This document shows, in pieces, positions 56,187 through 64,000 of a stretch of DNA of 64,000 nucleotides; the stretch's first letter is position 1, and the number at the start of each line of letters is the position of its first letter. The notes beneath the pieces were generated by a model, which saw only the letters and a list, made by a program, of their open reading frames with translations, was not told the origin of the DNA and ran no database searches. The translations under genes and the position numbers were made by a program. Source of the stretch: an uncultured Lachnospiraceae bacterium (lineage in GTDB: Bacteria > Bacillota > Clostridia > Lachnospirales > Lachnospiraceae); contig CANQEL010000003.1 of the NCBI GenBank assembly GCA_947594855.1, positions 121,139-185,138 of the forward strand, in the 5' to 3' direction.

Positions 56187-57049
56187 GGCAATACATTTCC
56201 TCCAATCATATCAAGACTTACAATCTTTGCTTTTCTGATTATTATAATTAATAAAATAACATACATTATAATGAATGATGCCACAGAACCCCACGGTGGA
56301 AATTTATATGCCCTGAAAAAGTCCTGATAGTGCGCGGCTGTAAATGAATGGCAGAATGGAAACAGCCATTGTAATTTTGTGTTAAAATTCAAAAATGCGC
56401 CGCCCGCAATTATGTGCGCCGCCTGTATAAAGAAAAACATAAGCCTTCTGGAATACAAACAGCCCGCAAGAAAAAAAAGACTGCAGAACAGGATAAATAA
56501 AAACATCAGCAGAAAAGACATAAAAAATGCTTTATATGGCGTCATCTGATAATAAAGTTCGGGAGAAATAATGCGTGACATAACATTCGTTCCATCACCG
56601 TAAATCTTATCATAGTCGGTAACAACAAGGCTCCAGCCATTTGCAATATATGCATTTTTCATGCCGTTAAATATAGATACAATTATAATCAGCGCCACAT
56701 ATGTAAATGAACTCAAAAACTGGAATAACAATTCTCCCAAAATCCAATTATACCGTCCCGTCCTTGCAATGCAGAACGGAATATTGTCATTAATCTGAGG
56801 AAATGACGACATTAATATAATGTAAGAAATAATAATTAAAAGCATGCTGAGCCCCGAATTTGCAACAGCAATGGGCATTTCAAAAAATCCTATCGGCTGG
56901 TTCATTTTTTCTGCCGCAGCAAGAAAAGGAGAAATAACCATTCTTTTACTAATAAGATACATTACAACCAAAATAATAATCCTTGGATTGCTTATAAATT
57001 TAATATATTCTGACTTGGCAACAAGCCATATGTTTTTTATGATTATCAT
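56183..57049 (-). CDS. ABC transporter permease
   Basis: 288 aa with six predicted membrane helices and a large loop at about 115-160. N terminus IWLVAKSEYIKFISNPRIIIL resembles ABC-2 type exporters. GGAG lies nine bases before the ATG; overlaps the preceding permease stop. The substrate is unknown; peptide or antimicrobial export/immunity is common for this arrangement. Confidence 0.75.
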   Translation of the reverse strand: MIIIKNIWLVAKSEYIKFISNPRIIILVVMYLISKRMVISPFLAAAEKMNQPIGFFEMPIAVANSGLSMLLIIISYIILMSSFPQINDNIPFCIARTGRYNWILGELLFQFLSSFTYVALIIIVSIFNGMKNAYIANGWSLVVTDYDKIYGDGTNVMSRIISPELYYQMTPYKAFFMSFLLMFLFILFCSLFFLAGCLYSRRLMFFFIQAAHIIAGGAFLNFNTKLQWLFPFCHSFTAAHYQDFFRAYKFPPWGSVASFIIMYVILLIIIIRKAKIVSLDMIGGNVLP

Positions 57050-57759
57050 AATAGTCTGCTCCTATATTTCCAAAGTAGTGGACAAAGTATAAAAAGAAAG
57101 ACCGTAAAGGCTGCCGGAAGCCATAATATCCGATATATAAACGGATTTATTGTAAAATAAGCAAGTATAAATACCAGACTTAAATCAAATAACATATCCG
57201 CATATATGAATACGGTCAGTATTCCTGTCAGTGACATTGCGCCGGCATACAGCATAAATGTAACGGACTGGCGCAAAAACGTATTAATAAGCTCTTTCAT
57301 TCCGTCCGTGGACAAACTTTCCATAACCGAAGCAGCCGATTCATAATTAATCGGAAGTGTAATCGATATTATTACTAAAAATATGAATAACGCAATAAAA
57401 ACCGTAACTGCGCCGCTTATATAAGAAAAAAAACATTTTGAAATAATATACCTGTATCTGCCCTTTTTCATCTGTATTCCAAGATGCAGCCCGCTGTTGA
57501 GCTCATCAAAAAATTCGGATATTGTCGGAATACATACGGCAACGGACATAATAATGTATGACCAGTAAGTGCTTGCCATGCCGAGCGTATGCGCGGCAGT
57601 AACGTACTGTCCGGCAAGATATTCCTTTTGAAACGTAAATACCGTTTTTATGTATGAATATGTTTCGTTACCGTAAATCATGCAGTCAGACAGCAAAAAT
57701 ATAAATTCTATAACAGCAACGGCAAAAATATAGTAAGGCATTTTTTTCTTTACTATCAT
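57046..57759 (-). CDS. ABC transporter permease-like membrane protein
   Basis: 237 aa, about six hydrophobic segments. ATG at 57759 is used because GGAG directly abuts the in-frame ATG at 57768. No strong family motif; assigned from its position, overlapping the next permease and upstream of the ATPase. FDELNSGLHLGIQMKKGRYRYIISK at about 85-110 resembles the cytoplasmic loop of ABC-2 permeases. Confidence 0.65.
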   Translation of the reverse strand: MIVKKKMPYYIFAVAVIEFIFLLSDCMIYGNETYSYIKTVFTFQKEYLAGQYVTAAHTLGMASTYWSYIIMSVAVCIPTISEFFDELNSGLHLGIQMKKGRYRYIISKCFFSYISGAVTVFIALFIFLVIISITLPINYESAASVMESLSTDGMKELINTFLRQSVTFMLYAGAMSLTGILTVFIYADMLFDLSLVFILAYFTINPFIYRILWLPAAFTVFLFILCPLLWKYRSRLL

Positions 57760-57783
57760 AATGCGCATCTCCGTAATTCTAAT

Positions 57784-58938
57784 TTAATTAATGGATGAAA
57801 CAAATTCTCCGGAAATCATGTCTACCAGACAGTATTTTTCATAAATCTGCGCAGGTGATACAGAATTTCCAAGTTCTTTCCAGTCATCCCCTTCAATTAA
57901 GAATGCATAAACAGGCCTTGCCTCAAAGGTCTGCCCCGAGCTATATCCATTCGCATTATTTGTGACATGCATTACTATCCTATATAACGGAACAACTTTG
58001 TCAAATTCCATTGTTCCAAAGCCCGAAAGCTTTGTTGATACTTTTTCTGCGGCATTTTCAAAGCTGATTACTTTCTCCTGTTCCTCTTCGGACAATATAT
58101 TTAGAGTCTGATTATTAACGGTAAATTGTCCGACAACCCCAAAATCATCGTACACAATCGATGCATTATATATCATATCAAGATAATAATCATCTTTATT
58201 TGCGCCCTCGGAATGATTTGTAAAATAACTGTTAAAACATATGCCTTTGTAAGAAAAGGCGCCAAAAAGTTCCGCCTGCTTCATTTTATCGTCTTCATAT
58301 TCCGCATCTGCTAAAATCGCGTCGGTTATCTTATAATCAAGCGAGTTAGTCTGAGCGTTGGTTTTATACCAGTCCTCCGCAGATTTGCACAATTCGCCCA
58401 AGGATACCTGTTTGCTTTTGAAATCAACGGTAACATTATCATCCTTACCCAATTCGTAATACTCTGCATTATTAACGGCCAGCGGACTGTTTCCGTAATG
58501 ATTTTCACCCATATATGCCATAAACCCGCACTCGTCAATGCCAAAATACCGGCTGCCATCAAAAAAGCGGTGCGATTTGCCGCCCGGACTTGTGCCTTCT
58601 TCAAAATCATCCGTCGATATGTTAAAAAGCTTTTTAAATTTATCCTGATATTTATCAATGTAATTCTCTTCAACCTGTACATTGAGCAAACTGACGGCTT
58701 CAATGCCCGAAAGGTCTGTATCCTCGGGCAAAACAATATTATCATACTTTTCATTCAGCGCTTTAATATCAGCTTTTTTTAACTCTTCAATGCTGCAGTA
58801 ATCATCTGACGGTTCTTCAATTTGCTTGTTTTCGTTGTACTGTTTCATATTATCCTGAACTTCTTCGGGTGCTTCGGCGCAGCCAAAAAGTGACAGGGTA
58901 ATGGTGATTAATAATGCAAAAAATACTTGATTCTTCAT
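57784..58938 (-). CDS. Lipoprotein of unknown function
   Basis: 384 aa. Signal peptide MKNQVFFALLITITLSL with lipobox LFGC (C20). A long acidic mature part with no motif I recognise; KLSGFGTMEFDKVVPLYRIVMHVTNN and ARPVYAFLIEGDDW near the C terminus. First gene of the four-gene ABC operon, 15 bases before the first permease, so it probably works with that transporter. GGGAGGAAA precedes the ATG. Shares its promoter region with the lipoprotein at 54257, though the two proteins are not obviously related. Confidence 0.75.
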   Translation of the reverse strand: MKNQVFFALLITITLSLFGCAEAPEEVQDNMKQYNENKQIEEPSDDYCSIEELKKADIKALNEKYDNIVLPEDTDLSGIEAVSLLNVQVEENYIDKYQDKFKKLFNISTDDFEEGTSPGGKSHRFFDGSRYFGIDECGFMAYMGENHYGNSPLAVNNAEYYELGKDDNVTVDFKSKQVSLGELCKSAEDWYKTNAQTNSLDYKITDAILADAEYEDDKMKQAELFGAFSYKGICFNSYFTNHSEGANKDDYYLDMIYNASIVYDDFGVVGQFTVNNQTLNILSEEEQEKVISFENAAEKVSTKLSGFGTMEFDKVVPLYRIVMHVTNNANGYSSGQTFEARPVYAFLIEGDDWKELGNSVSPAQIYEKYCLVDMISGEFVSSIN

Positions 58939-58978
58939 AAAATAATTTCCTCCCTTTATATGATATCATAGCACAATT

Positions 58979-59007
58979 ATATTACCTCAAATATTATGCA
59001 TTGTCAA
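58979..59007 (-). promoter_or_regulatory. Promoter of the lipoprotein-ABC operon (twin 2)
   Basis: TTGACA (59002-59007), 17-base spacer, TAATAT (58979-58984). Nearly identical to the promoter at 54303-54331, including the AAGTACTT palindrome upstream of the -35 box. Confidence 0.75.
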
Positions 59008-59054
59008 GTACTTGGCTCTTAAGTTTACTCTGTTTTATCCACAGCTCCACATTT

Positions 59055-59765
59055 TTACAGCATATACACCGTTTCCAATGCTATTTCCATCATTTCAGTA
59101 AAAGTATCCTGTCTGTCTTTTGCAGACAACTCCCCACCTTTTATAACATGATCCGATATCGTACATATTGACAACGCTCTTTTAGAAAGCCTTGCAGCAT
59201 TAAAATACAACGCCGCTGTTTCCATTTCTACGGCAAGTATGCCAAGTCGTTTCAATTTCAGGTTAAATTCGGCATCATCATTGTAAAATACATCTGATGT
59301 AAAAATATTTCCGACTTTAACATCTATATTTTTCTTCCTGCATACTGATACTGCGGCAGATAAAAGTCCGTAATCCGCAAGCGGCGCAAGCATCCCCGGC
59401 ACATTATACTGCGCTGCATAATTTGAATTGGTTGAGCATCCCATTGCAATTACTATGTCCCTTAATTCAAGCTCATCTGCAATTCCTCCTGCCGAACCTA
59501 TCCTTATTATATTATCAACATTATAGAATTTGTACAGTTCGTAGCTGTATATCCCCATTGAAGGCATACCCATTCCGCTTGCCATGATGGATATTTCCTT
59601 ACCTTTATACGTTCCGGTATAACCCTGTACCCCTCGCACATTATTCACAAGTCTTGCATCGTCAATATACTTTTCCGCAATAAATTTCGCCCTGAGCGGA
59701 TCGCCGGGCATAAGCACTGTTTTTGCAAAATCATTTTCCTTTGCTTCAATATGAGGTGTAGCCAT
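59055..59765 (-). CDS. deoD: Purine nucleoside phosphorylase, DeoD type
   Basis: 236 aa. Splits purine nucleosides with phosphate for salvage. Seen: TPHIEAKENDFAKTVLMPGDPLRAKFIAEKY (phosphate site G-D-P-L-R), GSGMGMPS-like ASGMGMPSMGIY, RIGSAGGI, VEMETAALY (ribose-binding Glu) and TISDHVI (Asp that protonates N7). Full length for the hexameric family. Twenty-two bases after the helicase gene, probably co-transcribed. Confidence 0.96.
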   Translation of the reverse strand: MATPHIEAKENDFAKTVLMPGDPLRAKFIAEKYIDDARLVNNVRGVQGYTGTYKGKEISIMASGMGMPSMGIYSYELYKFYNVDNIIRIGSAGGIADELELRDIVIAMGCSTNSNYAAQYNVPGMLAPLADYGLLSAAVSVCRKKNIDVKVGNIFTSDVFYNDDAEFNLKLKRLGILAVEMETAALYFNAARLSKRALSICTISDHVIKGGELSAKDRQDTFTEMMEIALETVYML

Positions 59766-59787
59766 ATAATCAACCCTTTCTTATTTT

Positions 59788-62145
59788 TTAATCTTCCTTA
59801 CTCCAAAAATCCTTAAGCGCATCACTCATCTCATTATATCTTATATAATGCATATTTTTCCACTCTCTCGGAAAAAGACTTCTATACTGACCTGTGGCAA
59901 ATCTGTCATCAAGCAAAAGTATGCAGCCTTTATCACTTGCCGTCCTTATAACGCGCCCTGCTGCCTGAAGCACTTTATTCATTCCCGGATACAGATATGC
60001 ATATTCAAATCCTTTGCCATTTACCTCATCATAATAATATTTAAAAAGTTCCCTTTCATCACCTACCATAGGAAGCCCGGTTCCCAAAATAACAGCTCCT
60101 ATCAGCCTGTCGTCCTGCAAATCTATCCCTTCGCCAAAAACTCCTCCAAGCACGCACAGACCTACCTTTGTTACTCCGTCTTCTGCAGTAAAATTCTCAA
60201 GAAATTCTTCTTTTTCGGATTCTGTCATGTTCTCATGCTGCATCACATAGACAGTACCGTTTTTTTCTTCCATGAACCCGCATACTTCCCCAAGCATTTT
60301 GTATGATGGGAAAAAAACTATATAATTCCCCTGTCTGGCACTTATAAAACCATCAATATATCCGGCTATTTTAGCGTATTCTTCTTTTGTACGCCTGCTG
60401 TATCTTGCGCTTACATCAGTTGCCGCAAGTATAAGCTGCCTTGCAGGGTCAAAAGAAGACTCTGCATATACCGCATAATCATCACTTGCCGCCCCAAGCT
60501 GCTGCATATAATATTTTACCGGCAGAAGCGTTGCACTGAAAAATACCGCGCTTCTTATTTTGGCAAGATACTCTCCAATCATACCTGATGGGTCCATGCA
60601 TTTAAGCGTAATAACAAATTCTCCCCTGTCGGTATAACTTCCGCATATACGGTATTTGTCATCAAGTACCTCTGATATTACAAGAAAATATCTCATATCA
60701 AAATACAGTTGGAACATATTCTCCCTGTTTGCATAATCGGGATGTTCCTTAAGTATATCACGAAGGAAATCATCATATGCCGTGACTACATTCATAACTT
60801 TTATTACAAGCGCGCCCACTGAATCAAACACCGAAAATTCATCGCACTGCCTTTTGTATGCCAGCATTGCGCGGTTAACGCTCTCAAGCGCCTTATACAG
60901 TTTGGGAGCAATAATTTTAACACTTTTTTTAACATCCCTTACAAGTCCCATATCCAGTTCCACGCTATACATATTCCTTGCGCGCTCGATAAGGTTATGC
61001 GCTTCGTCAATAAGAAGTATATAATCATTTTTATCTTCATCCGCAAAAAATCTTTTCAGATATACGTTAGGGTCAAATACATAATTATAATCACATATGA
61101 CCATATCGCTCCAGTTAGTAACGTCAAGGCACATTTCATACGGACATACTGAATATTTTTCCGCATATTCTTCTATAAGTTTTCTTGATATGTTCTGTTC
61201 GTTTGTAAGAAGGTCATATACCGCATCATTTACCCTGTCGTAATGTCCTTTTGCTCTTATACATTTTTCCGGGCTGCACTCTGCTTTAGGAAGTATACAT
61301 ATCTTATCCTTTGCCGTAATAGTAACGCATTTTAACATAACGCCGCTATCTGCAAGTATTTTTACGGTTTCTTCGGCAACAGTCCGTGTAATGGTTTTGG
61401 CTGTAAGATATATGATTTTATCTAAGAGCTTTTCCCCCACCGCGCTTACCGACGGAAAAATTGTAGATATCGTCTTACCCGTTCCCGTCGGCGCCTGTAC
61501 AAATATATTTTTCTTTCTTAATATCGTAAAATATACATTTTTAACAAGATCAAACTGCCCCTTCCTGTATTCAAACGGAAATTTCATTTTCTTAATGGAA
61601 GCATCCCTGATATTCTGCCATCTCATTCTGAACACGACCCACTTGGCATATTCCGTCACAAGCTCATGAAACCATTTTTTTAATTCACCCGCAGTATATT
61701 CCTCTTCAAATTCATTCATTAGCATAGTTTCCATCTGGCAGTAAGTAATCTGAATATTGCATTTATCCACATCATGCTTCATAACATATATTGCGCCGTA
61801 ACATTTTGCCTGCGCAACATGCAGATATTCAGCTTCAGTAAGTTTCGTAACGTCTCTTAACATGGATTTTATTTCATTAATTGTAACGAAACCTTCGCCC
61901 TCTATAATCCCGTCAGCGCGACCCTCTACTTTAATAGTTACCGGCTCTTTATCATATTCAGTATCATATTCTATATCCATGGGAACCTCAGGAATATACC
62001 CATGCTCTTTGCTTTTCTGTATCATTTTATGTATTCTGGTACCCGTATGCATTACTTCCGCATCTCTTACTCCGCCTGAATACTCTTTTATATCACCAGT
62101 TCTTAATATAAATTCCACAAGATTTCTGACCGATACTTTTTCCAA
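59788..62145 (-). CDS. XPD/DinG-type Fe-S helicase with N-terminal PD-(D/E)XK domain
   Basis: 785 aa. An N-terminal RecB-like nuclease fold (about 1-165) with GRADGI, INEIKSM (E-x-K) and the AQAKCYG motif precedes a superfamily 2 helicase. That has Walker A APTGTGKT (about 218-225), Cys residues for an Fe-S cluster (DKICILPKAEC, EKC, CPYEMC), DEAH box LLIDEAHNL, and motif VI AAGRVIRT. Start TTG at 62145; it fits the domain start, but the ribosome site is weak. DNA repair or replication-conflict role by family. Confidence 0.88.
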   Translation of the reverse strand: MEKVSVRNLVEFILRTGDIKEYSGGVRDAEVMHTGTRIHKMIQKSKEHGYIPEVPMDIEYDTEYDKEPVTIKVEGRADGIIEGEGFVTINEIKSMLRDVTKLTEAEYLHVAQAKCYGAIYVMKHDVDKCNIQITYCQMETMLMNEFEEEYTAGELKKWFHELVTEYAKWVVFRMRWQNIRDASIKKMKFPFEYRKGQFDLVKNVYFTILRKKNIFVQAPTGTGKTISTIFPSVSAVGEKLLDKIIYLTAKTITRTVAEETVKILADSGVMLKCVTITAKDKICILPKAECSPEKCIRAKGHYDRVNDAVYDLLTNEQNISRKLIEEYAEKYSVCPYEMCLDVTNWSDMVICDYNYVFDPNVYLKRFFADEDKNDYILLIDEAHNLIERARNMYSVELDMGLVRDVKKSVKIIAPKLYKALESVNRAMLAYKRQCDEFSVFDSVGALVIKVMNVVTAYDDFLRDILKEHPDYANRENMFQLYFDMRYFLVISEVLDDKYRICGSYTDRGEFVITLKCMDPSGMIGEYLAKIRSAVFFSATLLPVKYYMQQLGAASDDYAVYAESSFDPARQLILAATDVSARYSRRTKEEYAKIAGYIDGFISARQGNYIVFFPSYKMLGEVCGFMEEKNGTVYVMQHENMTESEKEEFLENFTAEDGVTKVGLCVLGGVFGEGIDLQDDRLIGAVILGTGLPMVGDERELFKYYYDEVNGKGFEYAYLYPGMNKVLQAAGRVIRTASDKGCILLLDDRFATGQYRSLFPREWKNMHYIRYNEMSDALKDFWSKED

Positions 62146-62280
62146 GCCTTATCTCTTCTCTCTAAAAAAAATATTAATACAATAACCATTGCCTTTAATT
62201 ATTGTTTACGTTATACTATATTTGACATAACAAATTATGTCAAGATAATAAATTTTAATAAAATATACGGGGGATAGAAT

Positions 62281-63633
62281 ATGATAGCACAGATTACCGC
62301 AGGCGTTATTTTCGTAATAATGTTTGCACTTATTATTACCGACAAAATAGAGCGGCACATTGTAACCTTGCTCAGCGCATGTGCAACTCTTATTTTAGTT
62401 TTCGGAATATGTCTGCACAACGCAGACGCAGCAATTGAAACGCTTAATGTAAAATCAATAATTACTACTGATTTCTGGTACCATACCGGCACTGCCGAAG
62501 AGATTACCACGGGTATCAACTGGGCAACGATATTTTTTATTGCCGGCATGATGGTTATGGTAGAGGGCATGGCTCATAACGGATTTTTCAGATGGCTATG
62601 CCTTATGATTGCAAAGCTTGTCAAGTATAAAGTTATACCTATATTTATGACATTCATGCTCCTTTCAGCAGTATTGTCAATGTTTATAGACAGCATTACC
62701 GTTATACTGTTCCTTGCAGCAGTTACCGTTGAACTTGCACACCTGTTAAAATTCAATCCGGTTCCCATGATTCTCGCTGAAGTATTCTGTGCCAATCTCG
62801 GAGGTTCGGCAACCATGTGCGGCGACCCGCCAAATATAATCATCGGAACATCGCTTGGATATACGTTTATGGATTTTCTTACACATACAGGTTTAATTGC
62901 GGGAATATCACTTATAGTCATACTTATATACTTTTACTTTTTATTCAGAAAAGACCTTACACATAACTCAGGTCCCGGCTCTGAAACAATCAATTATCCT
63001 AATCCGGCGGAAGTCATTACCAACAAAACAGGTTTTATAATAAGCTGCGCTATATTCCTTACAGCAGTAGTTCTTCTTATAACCCATGCGCAGACAGGGC
63101 TTACCGTTGCATTTATCGGAATATTTATAGCTCTTATTACACTTATCACATCCGCAAAAAACTGCCTTGCGCTACTTAAAAAAGTTGACTACAAAACTCT
63201 TTTGTTTTTTGTAGGTCTCTTCGTGGTAATCGGCGGTCTTGAACAGACAGGCGTTCTCGAAATAATTGCGTCAATGATTCACCATATAAGCGGCGATAAT
63301 ACAATGCTTATGGTTGCCATAATCATATGGGTATCAGCTATAGCAAGCGCATTTATAGACAATATACCTTTTGCCGCAACCATGATACCTGTTATTAATG
63401 ACCTTGCAGGAAGCAGTACTATGCTGCCGATTCTCGCCTGGGCATTATCAATGGGTACAGATATCGGCGGAAGCGCAACCCCTATTGGCGCATCGGCAAA
63501 CGTAGTAGGAACTTCTGTTGCCGCAAAAGAAGGACATCCTATCACGTGGCGGATGTATTGCTCAAAACTCGTTATTCCAACCATAATTGTACTTATTATA
63601 TCTACAGTAACTATATGGGTGAGATACCTGTAA
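62281..63633 (+). CDS. SLC13/ArsB-NhaD superfamily permease
   Basis: 450 aa, about 11-12 membrane helices. Family features: MFIDSITVILFLAAVTVELA, NLGGSATMCGDPPNIIIG near 180-200 and the second repeat FIDNIPFAATMIPVI with GTDIGGSATPIGASANVVG. These two N-x-P-like helical hairpins mark the ion transporter superfamily. Substrates in the family include citrate, arsenite and Na+/H+; none can be chosen here. GGGGGA lies six bases before the ATG. Confidence 0.88.
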   Translation: MIAQITAGVIFVIMFALIITDKIERHIVTLLSACATLILVFGICLHNADAAIETLNVKSIITTDFWYHTGTAEEITTGINWATIFFIAGMMVMVEGMAHNGFFRWLCLMIAKLVKYKVIPIFMTFMLLSAVLSMFIDSITVILFLAAVTVELAHLLKFNPVPMILAEVFCANLGGSATMCGDPPNIIIGTSLGYTFMDFLTHTGLIAGISLIVILIYFYFLFRKDLTHNSGPGSETINYPNPAEVITNKTGFIISCAIFLTAVVLLITHAQTGLTVAFIGIFIALITLITSAKNCLALLKKVDYKTLLFFVGLFVVIGGLEQTGVLEIIASMIHHISGDNTMLMVAIIIWVSAIASAFIDNIPFAATMIPVINDLAGSSTMLPILAWALSMGTDIGGSATPIGASANVVGTSVAAKEGHPITWRMYCSKLVIPTIIVLIISTVTIWVRYL

Positions 63634-63654
63634 GGAGTAGTATATAAAATAATA

Positions 63655-63688
63655 AAAGCTGTGTAACCTGTTATGGCTGCACAGCTTT
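63655..63688. terminator. Bidirectional terminator between permease and tRNA-Cys
   Basis: AAAGCTGTG (63655-63663) pairs with CACAGCTTT (63680-63688), with A/T-rich flanks. It ends both the permease mRNA and the minus-strand tRNA transcript. Confidence 0.75.
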
Positions 63689-63701
63689 ATATTATTCAAA
63701 A

Positions 63702-63772
63702 AGGCGCCAACCAGATTTGAACTGGTGATAGAGGTGTTGCAGACCTTTGCCTTACCACTTGGCCATGGCGCC
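63702..63772 (-). tRNA. tRNA-Cys (GCA)
   Basis: Minus strand. Anticodon GCA in GGTCTGCAACACC, acceptor GGCGCCA/TGGCGCC with U73, T-arm CAGTTCAAATCTG. Confidence 0.93.
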
Positions 63773-63835
63773 ATATTAAATAACTCTTATATATAATTAT
63801 GAAGGAAGCAAAATATTGTTACTCCTTCATAAAAG

Positions 63836-63907
63836 TGACCCCGACGGGAATCGAACCCGTGTTACCGCCGTGAAAGGGCGATGTCTTAACCGCTTGACCA
63901 CGGGGCC
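63836..63907 (-). tRNA. tRNA-Glu (TTC)
   Basis: Minus strand. Anticodon TTC in GCCCTTTCACGGC, acceptor GGCCCCG/CGGGGTC, T-arm GGGTTCGATTCCC. Confidence 0.94.
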
Positions 63908-63925
63908 ATATCATTATTAAATAAG

Positions 63926-63998
63926 CTCCCCGAGTAGGACTCGAACCTACGACAGCGCGGTTAACAGCCGCGTGCTCTACCGACTGAGCTATCGAGGA
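63926..63998 (-). tRNA. tRNA-Asn (GTT)
   Basis: Minus strand. Anticodon GTT in GGCTGTTAACC, acceptor TCCTCGA/TCGGGGA, T-arm AGGTTCGAGTCCT. Two bases from the window edge; further tRNAs may follow outside. Confidence 0.93.
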
Positions 63999-64000
63999 TT

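Noticed and set aside
63801..63828. GAAGGA/TCCTTC hairpin between tRNA-Cys and tRNA-Glu as a terminator
   Set aside because: Six-base stem with a long AT loop and no clear U-run; could equally be an RNA-processing site, so not listed as a feature.

Overview
The window looks like a chromosomal segment of an anaerobic, spore-forming member of the Firmicutes, most likely Lachnospiraceae. This is inferred from low GC with heavy ATA use, strong AGGAGG-type ribosome sites, many TTG/GTG starts, a yyaC sporulation gene, YesM/YesN-type two-component genes, an Ech-type [NiFe] hydrogenase, Big2-type surface proteins and Rpn-family nuclease/transposases. I cannot name the genus. Most genes lie on the minus strand.

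Layout: 1-4870 carries a YesN/YesM-like two-component pair (the regulator runs off the left edge), a divergent AraC regulator and an AEC transporter. 4888-14239 holds ClpB, LeuS, an L,D-transpeptidase with Ig-like domains and a Ca2+-type P-ATPase. 14438-17672 is a large secreted repeat protein whose reading frame is broken at a nine-G tract just after the signal peptide, so it is a candidate phase-variable gene. 17700-22800 is an accessory island: two copies of a ~150-bp hairpin element, an IS481-type element between unusually long direct repeats, a type I toxin (31 aa) with an apparent antisense RNA, a truncated radical SAM gene, two GNAT acetyltransferases and an Rpn transposase-like gene.

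22859-29763 is housekeeping and metabolism: Tex, a GH3 glycosidase, TyrA and a transglutaminase-like lipoprotein. 29800-32470 is a second accessory patch: an Rpn gene, YefM/YoeB with an iterated operator, and an internally deleted Rpn copy. 32723-36483 holds CvpA, a DUF5711 protein, a LysM protein and YyaC. 36485-46996 is one long minus-strand run, EchA-B-C-D-E-F then HypF-C-D-E and RecR. It encodes a membrane-bound, ion-translocating hydrogenase and part of its Ni-Fe maturation machinery. EchF appears internally duplicated, with four Cys4 motifs.

47096-51980 is a leuA-C-D-B operon behind a T-box leader. 51981-54257 is a solute-binding-type lipoprotein, and 54434-54675 holds tRNA-Arg, -His and -Gln. 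54770-58938 carries a PBECR4-like nuclease gene with a structured leader and an ABC exporter operon with a lipoprotein. The promoters of the lipoprotein genes at 54257 and 58938 are near-identical. 59055-63633 carries purine nucleoside phosphorylase, an XPD/DinG-type helicase and an SLC13/ArsB-type permease. The right edge has tRNA-Cys, -Glu and -Asn. No CRISPR array, rRNA or prophage structural module was seen.
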